From positions 1-35,865 of the forward strand of contig NZ_BLRL01000023.1 in the NCBI RefSeq assembly GCF_015082335.1: DNA of 35,865 nucleotides, in the 5' to 3' direction. Below are positions 24,029 through 32,083 of the stretch, piece by piece; positions within the stretch are counted from its first letter, which is position 1, and each line of letters begins with the position of its first letter. Under the pieces are notes generated by a model. The model saw only the letters and a program-made list of their open reading frames with translations, was not told the origin of the DNA and searched no databases. This stretch comes from Moritella sp. F3 (GTDB lineage Bacteria; Pseudomonadota; Gammaproteobacteria; Enterobacterales; Moritellaceae). A program made the position numbers and the translations under genes.

Positions 24029-25003
24029 TCAGGTTACCAAAGGATTCAACTTAACCGCATCCTCTAAATGCTCTGGTGCAAAATGTGAATATTTCATCGT
24101 ATCAACAATTGATGCGTGTCCGAGTATTCGCTGTAGCACCAGAATATTCCCGCCATTCATCATAAAATAACTCGCAAACGTGTGTCTTAACACATGGCTC
24201 ATTTGTCCTTTGGGTAATTCAAATCCAGTGCGTTCTACGGCTTTACGAAATGCTTTTAGGCTGCTGCTAAACAAATTCCCCTGTTTTTTAGGAAGTCGTT
24301 TGGCAAGTTCTGCGGATATTGGGATCGTGCGTGGTTTGTTGCCTTTGGTATTCATAAACGTCACTTTGTTATTATGCACATGTTCACCTTTTAAGTTCTC
24401 AGCTTCACCCCAGCGGCAACCAGTCGTTAAACAAATTTCTGCAATCAATCTAACGTGTATATTACGGCCATTATCCAGCTCGTTAAGTAAGATGGGTATC
24501 TGTGCTTTTTGTAAGTATCCCATTTCAGGTGTTTTATATTTTAATGCCCGCATACCTGCTATTGGGTTTCCCGCTTTCCATTCACCCAAACGGCATAACT
24601 CATTGAATAGGGCATTGAGATAAGCTTGCTCATTGTTCAAGGTTTTAACGCTGACTTTTTCAAGGCGTAATTTTCGGTAAGTCGAGAAGTGAGAACGGTC
24701 GAATTTCTTTGCAATTGGATTACCCATCATCTTCGATAATGCTAATAATTTGCGCTTACGCTTCATGCCATCGTTTAACGCTTGGCCGTGTAAGTTGTAC
24801 CAAATTTCAATTAAATCATCCAAACGCTGACTGTCATTATTAAATTCTAACCAGCCCTCGCTTTTTGCTTTCACACCTATGTATTCCTCAAAGCGTAAAG
24901 CCTCTGCTTTAGTGCTAAAACGTTTTCTTATTCTGCGGCCGCCACGACCAAACGGATACATTTCAACGAGGTAATAACCGTCAGCTTGTTGTTTTATCGA
25001 CAT
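24029..25003 (-). CDS. int: Phage tyrosine integrase
   Basis: The 324-residue site-specific recombinase has an N-terminal arm-binding region (residues 1-50, YYLVEMYPFGRGGRRIRKRF), a SAM-like core-binding domain at about 60-150, and the catalytic domain with Arg197 (TTGCRWGEA), Lys220, His270 and Arg273 (HVLRHTFAS), His296 (GHAS) and nucleophile Tyr305 (MKYSHF). All catalytic residues are present, so it should be active. It resembles integrases of P2-like and Pf-type phages. It opens the inovirus unit and is transcribed outward, away from the structural genes. Its att sites could not be identified. Confidence 0.9.
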   Translation of the reverse strand: MSIKQQADGYYLVEMYPFGRGGRRIRKRFSTKAEALRFEEYIGVKAKSEGWLEFNNDSQRLDDLIEIWYNLHGQALNDGMKRKRKLLALSKMMGNPIAKKFDRSHFSTYRKLRLEKVSVKTLNNEQAYLNALFNELCRLGEWKAGNPIAGMRALKYKTPEMGYLQKAQIPILLNELDNGRNIHVRLIAEICLTTGCRWGEAENLKGEHVHNNKVTFMNTKGNKPRTIPISAELAKRLPKKQGNLFSSSLKAFRKAVERTGFELPKGQMSHVLRHTFASYFMMNGGNILVLQRILGHASIVDTMKYSHFAPEHLEDAVKLNPLVT

Positions 25004-25094
25004 TACGATCCTTGTAATTAGTTAATATTAAACATTGTCTTGAATTGTAACCAATAGTAAGCTGTATGTATATACAGTGTTTTATAGGTGTGAA

Positions 25095-25322
25095 ATGGAC
25101 GTTAAATATATTCGTGCTTACAAGCTCATGGAAGAGCTCATTTTAATTAATCAGATGCCAGACTCGTTAGAAAAAGCGAAAGTCTGGCGTGCGTGGAATA
25201 TTAAAGCGATGGAATGGGGAGGTGCTATTAAGCTGTCTGATTCTCGCTCTCGTCTGCATCTTGTGAAATCAATTTCCCACCCTGCTCAACAAAGTCATGA
25301 CGCATTAAATCAGAAAGCATAG
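25095..25322 (+). CDS. Small phage protein, unknown
   Basis: The 75-residue frame begins MDVKYIRAYKLMEELILIN, preceded by AGGTGTG. Helical and charged, it has no recognised domain. Its last 95 bases overlap the 3' end of the convergent repressor gene. Its place between integrase and repressor would suit an excision or lysogeny-control protein, but this is only positional. Confidence 0.5.
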   Translation: MDVKYIRAYKLMEELILINQMPDSLEKAKVWRAWNIKAMEWGGAIKLSDSRSRLHLVKSISHPAQQSHDALNQKA

Positions 25323-25689
25323 AAAACTGTATTTCTGGTTTAGCTGTTAACCAACCTAATGAAATAGACGTTGTGATCGTTTTCTCAAACGCTGTATTTA
25401 ATAATTCTTCAGGTACTCCATCACCACTCATTTTCGGTGCTTCATCACCTGGGGCAACTTGCCCTGCTTCAAGATTAACTTTTCCAGTTGTTAACCATAG
25501 AGCATATTGTGGGAATTTATCCGATATTTTCAAAAAAGCACTCATGGCAACTTCGGTATTACCAAGCTCATATTTTTGATAAGAGCGGAATGGTATGTCG
25601 GTAAGTTTGGCAAAGTTGGCTTGTGTGTACCCGTGAGTATTTCTGATTAACTTAATTTTTTCTTTTAATTCCATTTGACTTTGTACCAT
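25228..25689 (-). CDS. CI-like phage repressor
   Basis: The 153-residue protein has an XRE-type helix-turn-helix at about residues 15-40 (NTHGYTQANFAKLTDIPFRSYQKYELG) and a C-terminal helical part without a peptidase fold, so LexA-style self-cleavage is unlikely. It is divergent from the replication genes at 25791, the usual place for the lysogeny repressor, and the roughly 100 bp between them should contain its operators. The upstream ATG has no ribosome site; the ATG at 25674 is an alternative start. Confidence 0.8.
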   Translation of the reverse strand: MVQSQMELKEKIKLIRNTHGYTQANFAKLTDIPFRSYQKYELGNTEVAMSAFLKISDKFPQYALWLTTGKVNLEAGQVAPGDEAPKMSGDGVPEELLNTAFEKTITTSISLGWLTAKPEIQFSMLSDLMRHDFVEQGGKLISQDADESENQTA

Positions 25690-25790
25690 ATATGGGTTTA
25701 GTATTTATACCGATCACCCAAATCAGGTACATTAAATCTAAAATGTACCTTTACAGGGTTAACCACGTATTACAACAACAGGGAGTTGCA

Positions 25791-26033
25791 ATGTCGATAG
25801 CTATTTTAATTGATGCCCCATTTTTGTCTATTTCTGAGTACGCACGCCGAACAGGGCAATCAGCAAGAACAATCCGTAATGACATGGAGGCGGGACTTGT
25901 TCCCTTTTATCAACGACACCGTGGTTCAAAGCGTCTTGTAAATATGGTTCAACTGCTGCAAATGGCAAATGTTGGCGCTAGTGAATTAGAGCCTTGGAAC
26001 AATCCAGAAGAAGTTTTAAGACTCAATAGTTAA
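25791..26033 (+). CDS. Small HTH DNA-binding protein (MerR/excisionase-like)
   Basis: The 80-residue protein contains LSISEYARRTGQSARTIRNDMEAGLVPFYQRHRGSKRLVNM, a winged-helix/MerR-like DNA-binding core as in AlpA and excisionases. The start at 25791 has AGGGAGTTG upstream; the frame is open from 25692 but without a start signal. First gene of the rightward phage operon, probably a Cro-like regulator or the excisionase. Confidence 0.75.
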   Translation: MSIAILIDAPFLSISEYARRTGQSARTIRNDMEAGLVPFYQRHRGSKRLVNMVQLLQMANVGASELEPWNNPEEVLRLNS

Positions 26034-26063
26034 CGGATTTAGCTAAATAAACAGGGAGTACAT

Positions 26064-26330
26064 ATGCAAATTAATATTGAAAACGACAAGTTTGGAGAGG
26101 GCGCAATCGTTCAAGTATTGGATAACGGTTGCTTGATGCAGTTACGTGGCATTACCCGCGCAGAGATTGTTTATGTGGATAAAGGCCAGATTCATTTTTC
26201 CTTAGAAAACGACCAAGGCATGACAGGCTGCATTGTTGCTTACAACAAACAGGCCGACAAAATACAAACGGATTTAGCCCATTGCGGTATTGAGGTTCGT
26301 AACGATGTATTTGATGCAATAGCTTGTTAA
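26064..26330 (+). CDS. Small phage protein, unknown
   Basis: The 88-residue frame has a strong ribosome site (CAGGGAGT). The first half looks like a small beta-barrel (GAIVQVLDNGCLMQLRGITRAEIVYV). Several early genes of this phage share the same CAGGGAGT leader (25791, 26064, 26401), which supports one operon. No family recognised. Confidence 0.65.
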   Translation: MQINIENDKFGEGAIVQVLDNGCLMQLRGITRAEIVYVDKGQIHFSLENDQGMTGCIVAYNKQADKIQTDLAHCGIEVRNDVFDAIAC

Positions 26331-26400
26331 CGCCCGTTAGCAGGTACAAATAAAACGTCATAAGGATGTAGGCGTAAAGAAATAATACAGGGAGTATTAA

Positions 26401-26994
26401 ATGAGTATTTTTATTTCAAACGGTTTTGTTGTTAAGTCAGGCAAAGATCATTACCAATACGGTAAACACTCGCCATTATATGTAAACATACTAGGCCAAC
26501 GCTTTGGGCAACTGCTTGTCGTTAAGCAGGATGCAGGTAAAGGCGTTGAATGTGTCTGTGATTGTGGACGAACCCACGTTGAAAAATTCACGGTTGATTT
26601 ACGTCGTGGTACCCGTAAAAGTTGCGGTATCTGTAACAACCGAGCAAACCCACGTTTTAGCCAAGCTGAAGATGCAATCATTAGTAAACACGCTGGCAAA
26701 AAATCACCTGCTGAAATAGCCAAGCTAGTGACCGCACTCGGTTTCCGTAAAGCCACTTACTCAACCATTAAAAATAGAGCGCAGCGCAAAGGTATTTCAT
26801 TGCGCCGATACGGTGAATTATACCCGCACTCTAAAGGCACTGATGATGAAGTCGAGTTATGCCGTCAACTTTCAGATGCAGGGCTAACACCGACTGTTAT
26901 CGCTGAAAAAATGGAATTCACTATTCCGCACGTTAATAAGATCATTCATTATCGCACTCGTACCCAACGAGCCGATGCAACTTTTCGTCTGTAA
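26401..26994 (+). CDS. Zinc-ribbon/HTH DNA-binding phage protein
   Basis: Residues about 28-80 of this 197-residue protein form a short zinc-ribbon-type domain (RFGQLLVVKQDAGKGVECVCDCG ... SCGICN, four Cys in two pairs), like the N-terminal part of AP2-type phage DNA-binding proteins. Residues 88-140 look like a Myb/SANT or GcrA-like helix-turn-helix (FSQAEDAIISKHAGKKSPAEIAKLV), and the tail has another HTH-like pattern (AGLTPTVIAEKMEFTIPHVNKII). It lies six bases before rep and probably controls early phage transcription or replication. Confidence 0.7.
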   Translation: MSIFISNGFVVKSGKDHYQYGKHSPLYVNILGQRFGQLLVVKQDAGKGVECVCDCGRTHVEKFTVDLRRGTRKSCGICNNRANPRFSQAEDAIISKHAGKKSPAEIAKLVTALGFRKATYSTIKNRAQRKGISLRRYGELYPHSKGTDDEVELCRQLSDAGLTPTVIAEKMEFTIPHVNKIIHYRTRTQRADATFRL

Positions 26995-26999
26995 CGCGC

Positions 27000-28949
27000 A
27001 TGCAATTAAGCCAAGATTACAGAACGGAGCTAGGTGGTAATCCACTTCGTCAAATCCCGTTAGAACTGCGTGAAGAACTTGCGCGGTTTGTTACCCGTCA
27101 GTCGCGCGTCAACCCTGTGTTGTGCCGTGTGTCTGATAGTAAATCAACTTATGGTAAAGCCAGTGCAAAGCAGACTGTGTTTGATTTTGCTAACCATGTT
27201 GTTGCCAAGCTAGATTTCCCTTTCGATATTAAAAACTTCTTGATGAAAGGCGTGACTGTGCGCGTTAAGAAGTACGGCTTTAAACGTGCTTTTAACTTTG
27301 TTACGTCACGTTCTAGTGAGGTCGCAACAGCCCTTAATGCTTTGCCTGTTCACTTCAACCAAATAGATACTGAGTACAAACGTGTGCGACTTGCCGACCA
27401 ACTGACAAGCCTTTCACGTTTGCATTTAAATAAGGCGCTAGAGGCGGGCATGTCTCCACTTGAGGCGCTGCAATCTATTAATGATGCAACGGGGTTAGCC
27501 CTGTGGATACCGCACTTTTTACCCAAAGCAGGTAATGACGACAGTGTTTATTTTAGTATTCTTGCCCGTACCGATGACGATGCAGTGTGGTTACGTGCTA
27601 TCAATACCAAAGTAACACGGGTATTTGAAACGGCTAGGCGTGCCGCTGGTATGGTATCGCCTAGTGTTAGCCCTTATGCCTCATACACATCTAGGCAATG
27701 GCTCAAAGACCGTCAGCGTAAACAAACTGAATGGTTAGAAATGATGACCATAGAAAGTGAATGTGGTGAGTCGTTAAACCTTAAAGACGTACATGATGCG
27801 TCAACTTCTAACCCTGCAAACAGACGTAACGAACTGATGACCCGCATTGCTGGTTGTCAGGAATACGCAGACGCAAATGAACATGTTGCTTTGTTTGTCA
27901 CCATGACCGCGCCCGGTCGCTACCATAGATTAAAAAAACACGGTCAGTATTTTGTTGAGAACAAGAACTGGGCGGGGTATGCGCCCGTTGATGCACATAA
28001 TTGGTTATCGCGTTCGTGGGTTCGCTTTCGCGCAGCTGCGGATAGAAATGATTTTTTATATTACGGTTTACGTGTGGTCGAGCCGCATGTGGATGGTACT
28101 CCGCACTGGCATTGTGTTTTCTTCATGCCGTTATCCAGTGTCGCTGGTTTCAGTGAGCAGTTAAATCATTATCAGTGCCAGTTTGATGCCGATGAATTAC
28201 GCCACCAAGACGGCACGATTAATCACTCTGCGGTTAATGCCCGTATCAAGATTGAGTTAATTGATAGTGATAAGGGTAATGCTGTGGCCTATATCGCTAA
28301 GTACATATCTAAAAATATTGATGCTCATAAATTAGATGGCCTCAAAGATACCGACTCCAAAAAGGTCGATTTGCAAGAATCAGTGCAGAACGTCACGGCT
28401 TGGTCGCGCACCTTTGGCTTTCGTCAATTCCAGTTTCAAAAAACACCCTCGGTTACGGTCTGGCGTGAACTGCGCAGAATGACCAATAAACTCCAAGATT
28501 CAGCCTTTGAACGTATTCGCTGTGCGGCTGATTCTGGCTTTTTCTCTGCGTACTTTGATTACATGGGCGGTCACACTATCAAGCAAACTGATAGACCTGT
28601 GAAAGCCTGTTACGAAGAGAAAGAGAACAAGTATCAAGAAATGGTCAAGAAGATTAGCGGGGTTAGTGGCTTGACCGTTAGCGGGGAGTTATTGACCTTA
28701 GCCACGCACGAAAAACAGTGGTCTTTGGTGAAGAAAGAAGAGACGAAACCAAGCCCTACTGTTTTGTCTTTGGGCACTGCTGAAAGCGGCGGGAGCCGTT
28801 TTCCTTGGACTCGTGTCAATAACTGTACGCAAGACCAAAAGCGCTCGCTTTTGGTCAAAGATGAAGATTACTTAAAGTGGTATTTCGCCCCCACAAGGGG
28901 CGATGAACCCAATATTAAATCGTGGGAGTCGATACGACCCGCGATGTAA
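27000..28949 (+). CDS. HUH replication endonuclease (P2 gpA-like)
   Basis: This 649-residue rolling-circle initiator belongs to the phage replication gene A family. HUH motif 2 is at about residues 362-374 (EPHVDGTPHWHCVFF), and the two-tyrosine motif is YIAKYISK with Tyr431 and Tyr435; motif 1 is ALFVTMTAPGRYH. It nicks the plus-strand origin and joins the displaced single strand. It plays the part of filamentous-phage pII but is of the P2-A type, as seen in several marine inoviruses. No ribosome site is clear at the ATG; translation may be coupled to the gene ending six bases earlier. Confidence 0.88.
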   Translation: MQLSQDYRTELGGNPLRQIPLELREELARFVTRQSRVNPVLCRVSDSKSTYGKASAKQTVFDFANHVVAKLDFPFDIKNFLMKGVTVRVKKYGFKRAFNFVTSRSSEVATALNALPVHFNQIDTEYKRVRLADQLTSLSRLHLNKALEAGMSPLEALQSINDATGLALWIPHFLPKAGNDDSVYFSILARTDDDAVWLRAINTKVTRVFETARRAAGMVSPSVSPYASYTSRQWLKDRQRKQTEWLEMMTIESECGESLNLKDVHDASTSNPANRRNELMTRIAGCQEYADANEHVALFVTMTAPGRYHRLKKHGQYFVENKNWAGYAPVDAHNWLSRSWVRFRAAADRNDFLYYGLRVVEPHVDGTPHWHCVFFMPLSSVAGFSEQLNHYQCQFDADELRHQDGTINHSAVNARIKIELIDSDKGNAVAYIAKYISKNIDAHKLDGLKDTDSKKVDLQESVQNVTAWSRTFGFRQFQFQKTPSVTVWRELRRMTNKLQDSAFERIRCAADSGFFSAYFDYMGGHTIKQTDRPVKACYEEKENKYQEMVKKISGVSGLTVSGELLTLATHEKQWSLVKKEETKPSPTVLSLGTAESGGSRFPWTRVNNCTQDQKRSLLVKDEDYLKWYFAPTRGDEPNIKSWESIRPAM

Positions 28950-28981
28950 TCAAAACTAAAACGCATTAAAACGAATTTAAT

Positions 28982-29006
28982 AGAGTCCGCCACCCAAGGC
29001 GGCTCT
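28982..29006 (+). repeat. Hairpin between rep and ssDNA-binding gene
   Basis: AGAGTCCGCC pairs with GGCGGCTCT with one bulged base. No T tract follows, so an mRNA-processing or translational control structure is more likely than a terminator. Confidence 0.45.
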
Positions 29007-29053
29007 AAACATGGCGCTTAATGGACGCATACACACCAAACGGAGACATTGTT

Positions 29054-29404
29054 ATGTCATTACAGCTAGGAAGTTATGTTGTCGGTATCTGCAAGGAGTT
29101 TCGTTCTGAACCTTGGAACAATGACCCCACTAAATTTAATCATCGTTTGATTATCTCGCGTCCGTATTTAGACCAATACGACAATGAGCAAACGGATGTA
29201 ACCATCATTGATATTAATACTGATGATGTGCACGCGGTACAAAACCAAGTGGCTTCATTGCGTAATAAAGCCATCATCTGCCCAGTGGCGATGGTTGCTA
29301 GAGCAGGTGGTCGCAATGGCGCATGGTTATCGACACGCATGCCACGTAACGAAACATTACAGCTCTTGGATAACGTCGTGAAACAAGCGGCTGTGCAGAA
29401 ATGA
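29054..29404 (+). CDS. Probable phage ssDNA-binding protein (pV-like)
   Basis: The 116-residue protein sits directly after rep and before the coat genes, the position of the single-stranded-DNA-binding protein pV in inoviruses, which coats the phage strand before export. Its predicted strands (SYVVGICKEF, HRLIISRPYL, TDVTIIDI) would suit an OB-like fold. CGGAG precedes the ATG at 29054; an ATG at 29021 is possible. Assignment is by position and size; no diagnostic motif exists. Confidence 0.55.
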   Translation: MSLQLGSYVVGICKEFRSEPWNNDPTKFNHRLIISRPYLDQYDNEQTDVTIIDINTDDVHAVQNQVASLRNKAIICPVAMVARAGGRNGAWLSTRMPRNETLQLLDNVVKQAAVQK

Positions 29405-29643
29405 TTTGTGTCGAGCTAACCTCAGAAAACTTCGTAAAAGCTGCAAACTGTACGAGCGAAAGTTTAGTGCTAGTTAGTTCGACCGAATACAGCGCATTAG
29501 CTAATAACAATTTAGCGACTGTGCTACACGAAATCTTTGCGTTCGATATGGAAACCTTTTCTGTGGTTATCGGCTCATCGTTATTGATGTTCTTAGTGTC
29601 GCATGGCACTGGGTCTGTCGTTCGCTGGCTAGGACGAGCTTAG
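29401..29643 (+). CDS. Small single-pass phage membrane protein
   Basis: The 80-residue protein has a soluble N-terminal part and one C-terminal membrane segment (about residues 54-68, VVIGSSLLMFLVSHGTGS). It overlaps the previous stop in ATGA. Position just before the major coat gene suggests a minor coat protein of the pVII/pIX class or an assembly helper; its length is above the usual 30-40 residues of those proteins. Confidence 0.6.
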   Translation: MICVELTSENFVKAANCTSESLVLVSSTEYSALANNNLATVLHEIFAFDMETFSVVIGSSLLMFLVSHGTGSVVRWLGRA

Positions 29644-29679
29644 TCAGTATCTTACTTTTATTATATGGAAATAATTATT

Positions 29680-29892
29680 ATGCAAAAATTAAAAACAAAT
29701 CTAAAACGTGGTGCGGTTGCTGTTGTAGCTGCGGGTTCTTCTGTTGCAGTTAACGCGGCGGATTACACCACTCAAATCGGCGCAGCGGGTACTGAAGCGA
29801 ATACCAACCAAGCGGCTGTAATGGGCGCGGTGATTGCCCTTGCTGTTATCGGCTTTGGTGTGACTGCTTTAGTGTCGTGGATGCGCAAGTAA
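29680..29892 (+). CDS. Major coat protein (pVIII-like)
   Basis: The 70-residue precursor has a basic N-terminus and a signal peptide (KRGAVAVVAAGSSVAVNA) cut after NA. The mature 46 residues have an acidic/polar start (ADYTTQIGAAGTEANTNQ), a membrane helix (AAVMGAVIALAVIGFGVTALVSWM) and a basic tail RK that contacts DNA. This is the classic pVIII design. A terminator follows at 29985, as in other filamentous phages where the coat transcript ends. The ATG at 29680 is preferred over 29665. Confidence 0.9.
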   Translation: MQKLKTNLKRGAVAVVAAGSSVAVNAADYTTQIGAAGTEANTNQAAVMGAVIALAVIGFGVTALVSWMRK

Positions 29893-29895
29893 TAC

Positions 29896-29976
29896 GTGGC
29901 AACGTCAATACTGCTCGGGGCATTGTTTAGTTACTGCATTGTCGAGGGATTTAAAACGGGCATTATTGCCAGTTAA
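29896..29976 (+). CDS. Possible tiny minor coat protein (26 aa)
   Basis: A GTG-started frame three bases after the coat gene encodes ATSILLGALFSYCIVEGFKTGIIAS, almost entirely one membrane helix. Size and hydrophobicity resemble pVII/pIX of filamentous phages. No ribosome site is seen; translational coupling to the coat gene would be needed. Confidence 0.4.
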   Translation: MATSILLGALFSYCIVEGFKTGIIAS

Positions 29977-29984
29977 TACAAGGG

Positions 29985-30005
29985 GGCGGCTTAGGTCGCC
30001 TTTTT
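29985..30005 (+). terminator. Terminator after coat genes
   Basis: GGCGGC pairs with GTCGCC (one wobble) around TTAG, with five T following. It separates the abundant coat transcript from the adhesin gene. Confidence 0.8.
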
Positions 30006-30012
30006 CGATCTT

Positions 30013-31689
30013 ATGAAACGGATTTTCATTTTAGTTTGTTTTTTATTTAGCGCAAATACCTTTGCTGCGATTAGTGGTTACTTTACTTATACCTATCAAG
30101 AAAACAGCCCTCGGTTTATTTTTAGTACCGAGCAGGAATATAAAAATTACTTCTGTGGTGGTGCAACGCCTTATCGCTCTTCTCAATCCTCGTTCACCAA
30201 TTATACGTGTGGAGACGTGGCATTTACACACTATAGATTTGTCGCCACAGAATGTCCGACTGGGCAAGTTATTGGCTCTGATGGTCATATGTGTGTAGAA
30301 CCTAAGACATGTGATGACATTCGTTGGTCTAGTGAATACACAATAAAGCGTGATGCTTGCTTTGATGTTGGCGGTAATTTTAATTTCATTTGTGATGATA
30401 CAAGTGGTAATGCGGCCTATTCAATGCCATGTGAACAACCCTCTTTTTGTTCTTCTTCTGCAGGCCAAAACCAAATAGCGGACGCGCGTAATTTATGTGC
30501 GCTTGATGCTGGCGGCGCTGATTATACGTTTACCGCAAACTGTAGTGAGGGTACTCGCAGTATTGACCCTGTTTGTGACATTGATAAATGCGATGGTTTA
30601 GCGTGTTTGGATAGCGATGGTGACGGGGTTAAAGATGAAAACGATGCTTTTCCTCAAGACCCGTTAGAGTGGGATGACACAGACGGTGATGGTATCGGTG
30701 ATAACGCCGACCCCGATGATGATAACGATGGCGTCAATGATAGCGAAGATGCGTTTCCTAAAGACCCCACTAGAACAACGCTTGGTGATAACCCCGATAA
30801 TTCAAATCCTGATAATGGGGATAACACAGGGGGGGATGGTGGTGACGGTTCAGGTGATGGTGGTGATAATCCGACTGACCCCGATTGTACGCTTAATTGT
30901 GACCCTCAACCCAATTGTGATTTAGACCCTGATAGTTGTATGGCACCTGATTTTGATTTATCCGAACTGACCTTGCGTTTAGATACCATGACCAATAACC
31001 AGTTAGTCGCATTAGAATCATTTCAGCAAGAAAATGAACACTTAAATAAACTGAATCAACGTACTGAAATTACTAACGACATGTTAGATAAAATTAATAC
31101 GGGTATCTCAATCTTAAGTGATAAGTCGGATATTAATATTAAAAAGAATCAGGCCGTTTACGATACTCTCGATACGATGCGCGCTAATGATTTAAAGGGT
31201 AATGCAAAGATTGCAGATGCGTTAGACCGTAATAGCACCAGTAATAACAAATTACTGCGTGATTTAAACACCGCTCTTGGTGGCCTCGGTGAAAAGCTAG
31301 ATGACCTTAAGCCCGAAGAACCCACGCCCGAACCTGAGCCTGAAGATACTGGAATGGGTAAAGTGTCACTCGACCCCGTAGATAAGACCTTAATTAATAG
31401 TTTGTTCTCTGCAGAAAAAACAAACGAGCTAAAAGATAAAGTCGCAGTGTTAGACCAAGAGCTTACCGACGGTATTGATTTTAATATCAAGGAGCTTAAA
31501 AAGTCCTTTACGGTATCAGTGTCGAGCACCGCGCAATCGGACGTTGGTTTTAACCTTAGCGTGGCGGGCATGTCTATTGCTGTGCCAAACCCCTTAACTA
31601 CATGGTCTAAATACTATGGTGAGATAGGTGTCATCATCATGTTATTAGCCTCAATGTCTGCATTGGTGATCGTATGTTCAAAAAATTAA
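30013..31689 (+). CDS. Phage adsorption protein (pIII-like) with Asp-rich repeats
   Basis: The 558-residue protein has a signal peptide (cut after TFA), a Cys-rich N-terminal domain (about 20-195) for receptor binding, then thrombospondin type-3-like calcium-binding repeats (about 197-250: DSDGDGVKDENDAFPQDP, DTDGDGIGDNADPDDDNDGVNDSED). A Gly/Asp/Asn-rich linker, a second Cys cluster (CTLNCDPQPNCDLDPDSC), a coiled-coil region (about 325-430), and a C-terminal membrane anchor (YYGEIGVIIMLLASMSALVIVC) follow. This is the pIII layout: adhesin, flexible linker, anchor. It overlaps the next gene by 16 bases. Confidence 0.82.
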   Translation: MKRIFILVCFLFSANTFAAISGYFTYTYQENSPRFIFSTEQEYKNYFCGGATPYRSSQSSFTNYTCGDVAFTHYRFVATECPTGQVIGSDGHMCVEPKTCDDIRWSSEYTIKRDACFDVGGNFNFICDDTSGNAAYSMPCEQPSFCSSSAGQNQIADARNLCALDAGGADYTFTANCSEGTRSIDPVCDIDKCDGLACLDSDGDGVKDENDAFPQDPLEWDDTDGDGIGDNADPDDDNDGVNDSEDAFPKDPTRTTLGDNPDNSNPDNGDNTGGDGGDGSGDGGDNPTDPDCTLNCDPQPNCDLDPDSCMAPDFDLSELTLRLDTMTNNQLVALESFQQENEHLNKLNQRTEITNDMLDKINTGISILSDKSDINIKKNQAVYDTLDTMRANDLKGNAKIADALDRNSTSNNKLLRDLNTALGGLGEKLDDLKPEEPTPEPEPEDTGMGKVSLDPVDKTLINSLFSAEKTNELKDKVAVLDQELTDGIDFNIKELKKSFTVSVSSTAQSDVGFNLSVAGMSIAVPNPLTTWSKYYGEIGVIIMLLASMSALVIVCSKN

Positions 31690-32075
31690 TTTTAATTACT
31701 TTCGTATTATTCACGCCCTCGGCTTTTGCGAGTGATTGGTCATTCGGCGAATTCTTTTCAACGGTTGATGCGCTGGCCACTAACGTTACGACATTCTTCT
31801 TTGATGATGTACCAAGTTTACTCGATAGGATCATGGCCTATTTTTTTGAGTTTCTTATTTACGCTCAAATTAAAACGACGATTTATGCCATGCAAACAGG
31901 CTTTACCGTGGCGAAGTTAATTGTGTCAGATTTTGGCATCGTGCAGATGGTTGAAACATTTGCGGGACAGCTACCAGCCGACATTCGCCATGCAGCGGTA
32001 AAGATGAATATATTCAGTGCGTTCAATTTAATTGTTGAGGCGTATATCGCCCGTTTCGTTATTAGCTATCTATAA
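31674..32075 (+). CDS. Minor coat protein (pVI-like)
   Basis: The 133-residue hydrophobic protein has a signal-like N-terminus (MFKKLILITFVLFTPSAFAS) and further membrane segments (about 55-75 and 110-130). It lies between the adhesin and zot, where pVI is encoded in inoviruses; pVI anchors pIII to the virion end. The start overlaps the adhesin stop, suggesting coupled translation. Confidence 0.7.
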   Translation: MFKKLILITFVLFTPSAFASDWSFGEFFSTVDALATNVTTFFFDDVPSLLDRIMAYFFEFLIYAQIKTTIYAMQTGFTVAKLIVSDFGIVQMVETFAGQLPADIRHAAVKMNIFSAFNLIVEAYIARFVISYL

Positions 32076-32083
32076 GGATATTC

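Noticed and set aside
24005..24040. Inovirus left attachment site matching the right end near 35560
   Set aside because: Only short, imperfect similarity (ATTTTA followed by CGCAC or GCGTC) is seen, which chance can explain.
24180..24623. 147-codon plus-strand frame over the integrase gene
   Set aside because: Antisense of a complete integrase with all catalytic residues; no ribosome site.
31158..31571. 137-codon minus-strand frame inside the pIII-like gene
   Set aside because: Ser-rich shadow of the coiled-coil region; no family resemblance.
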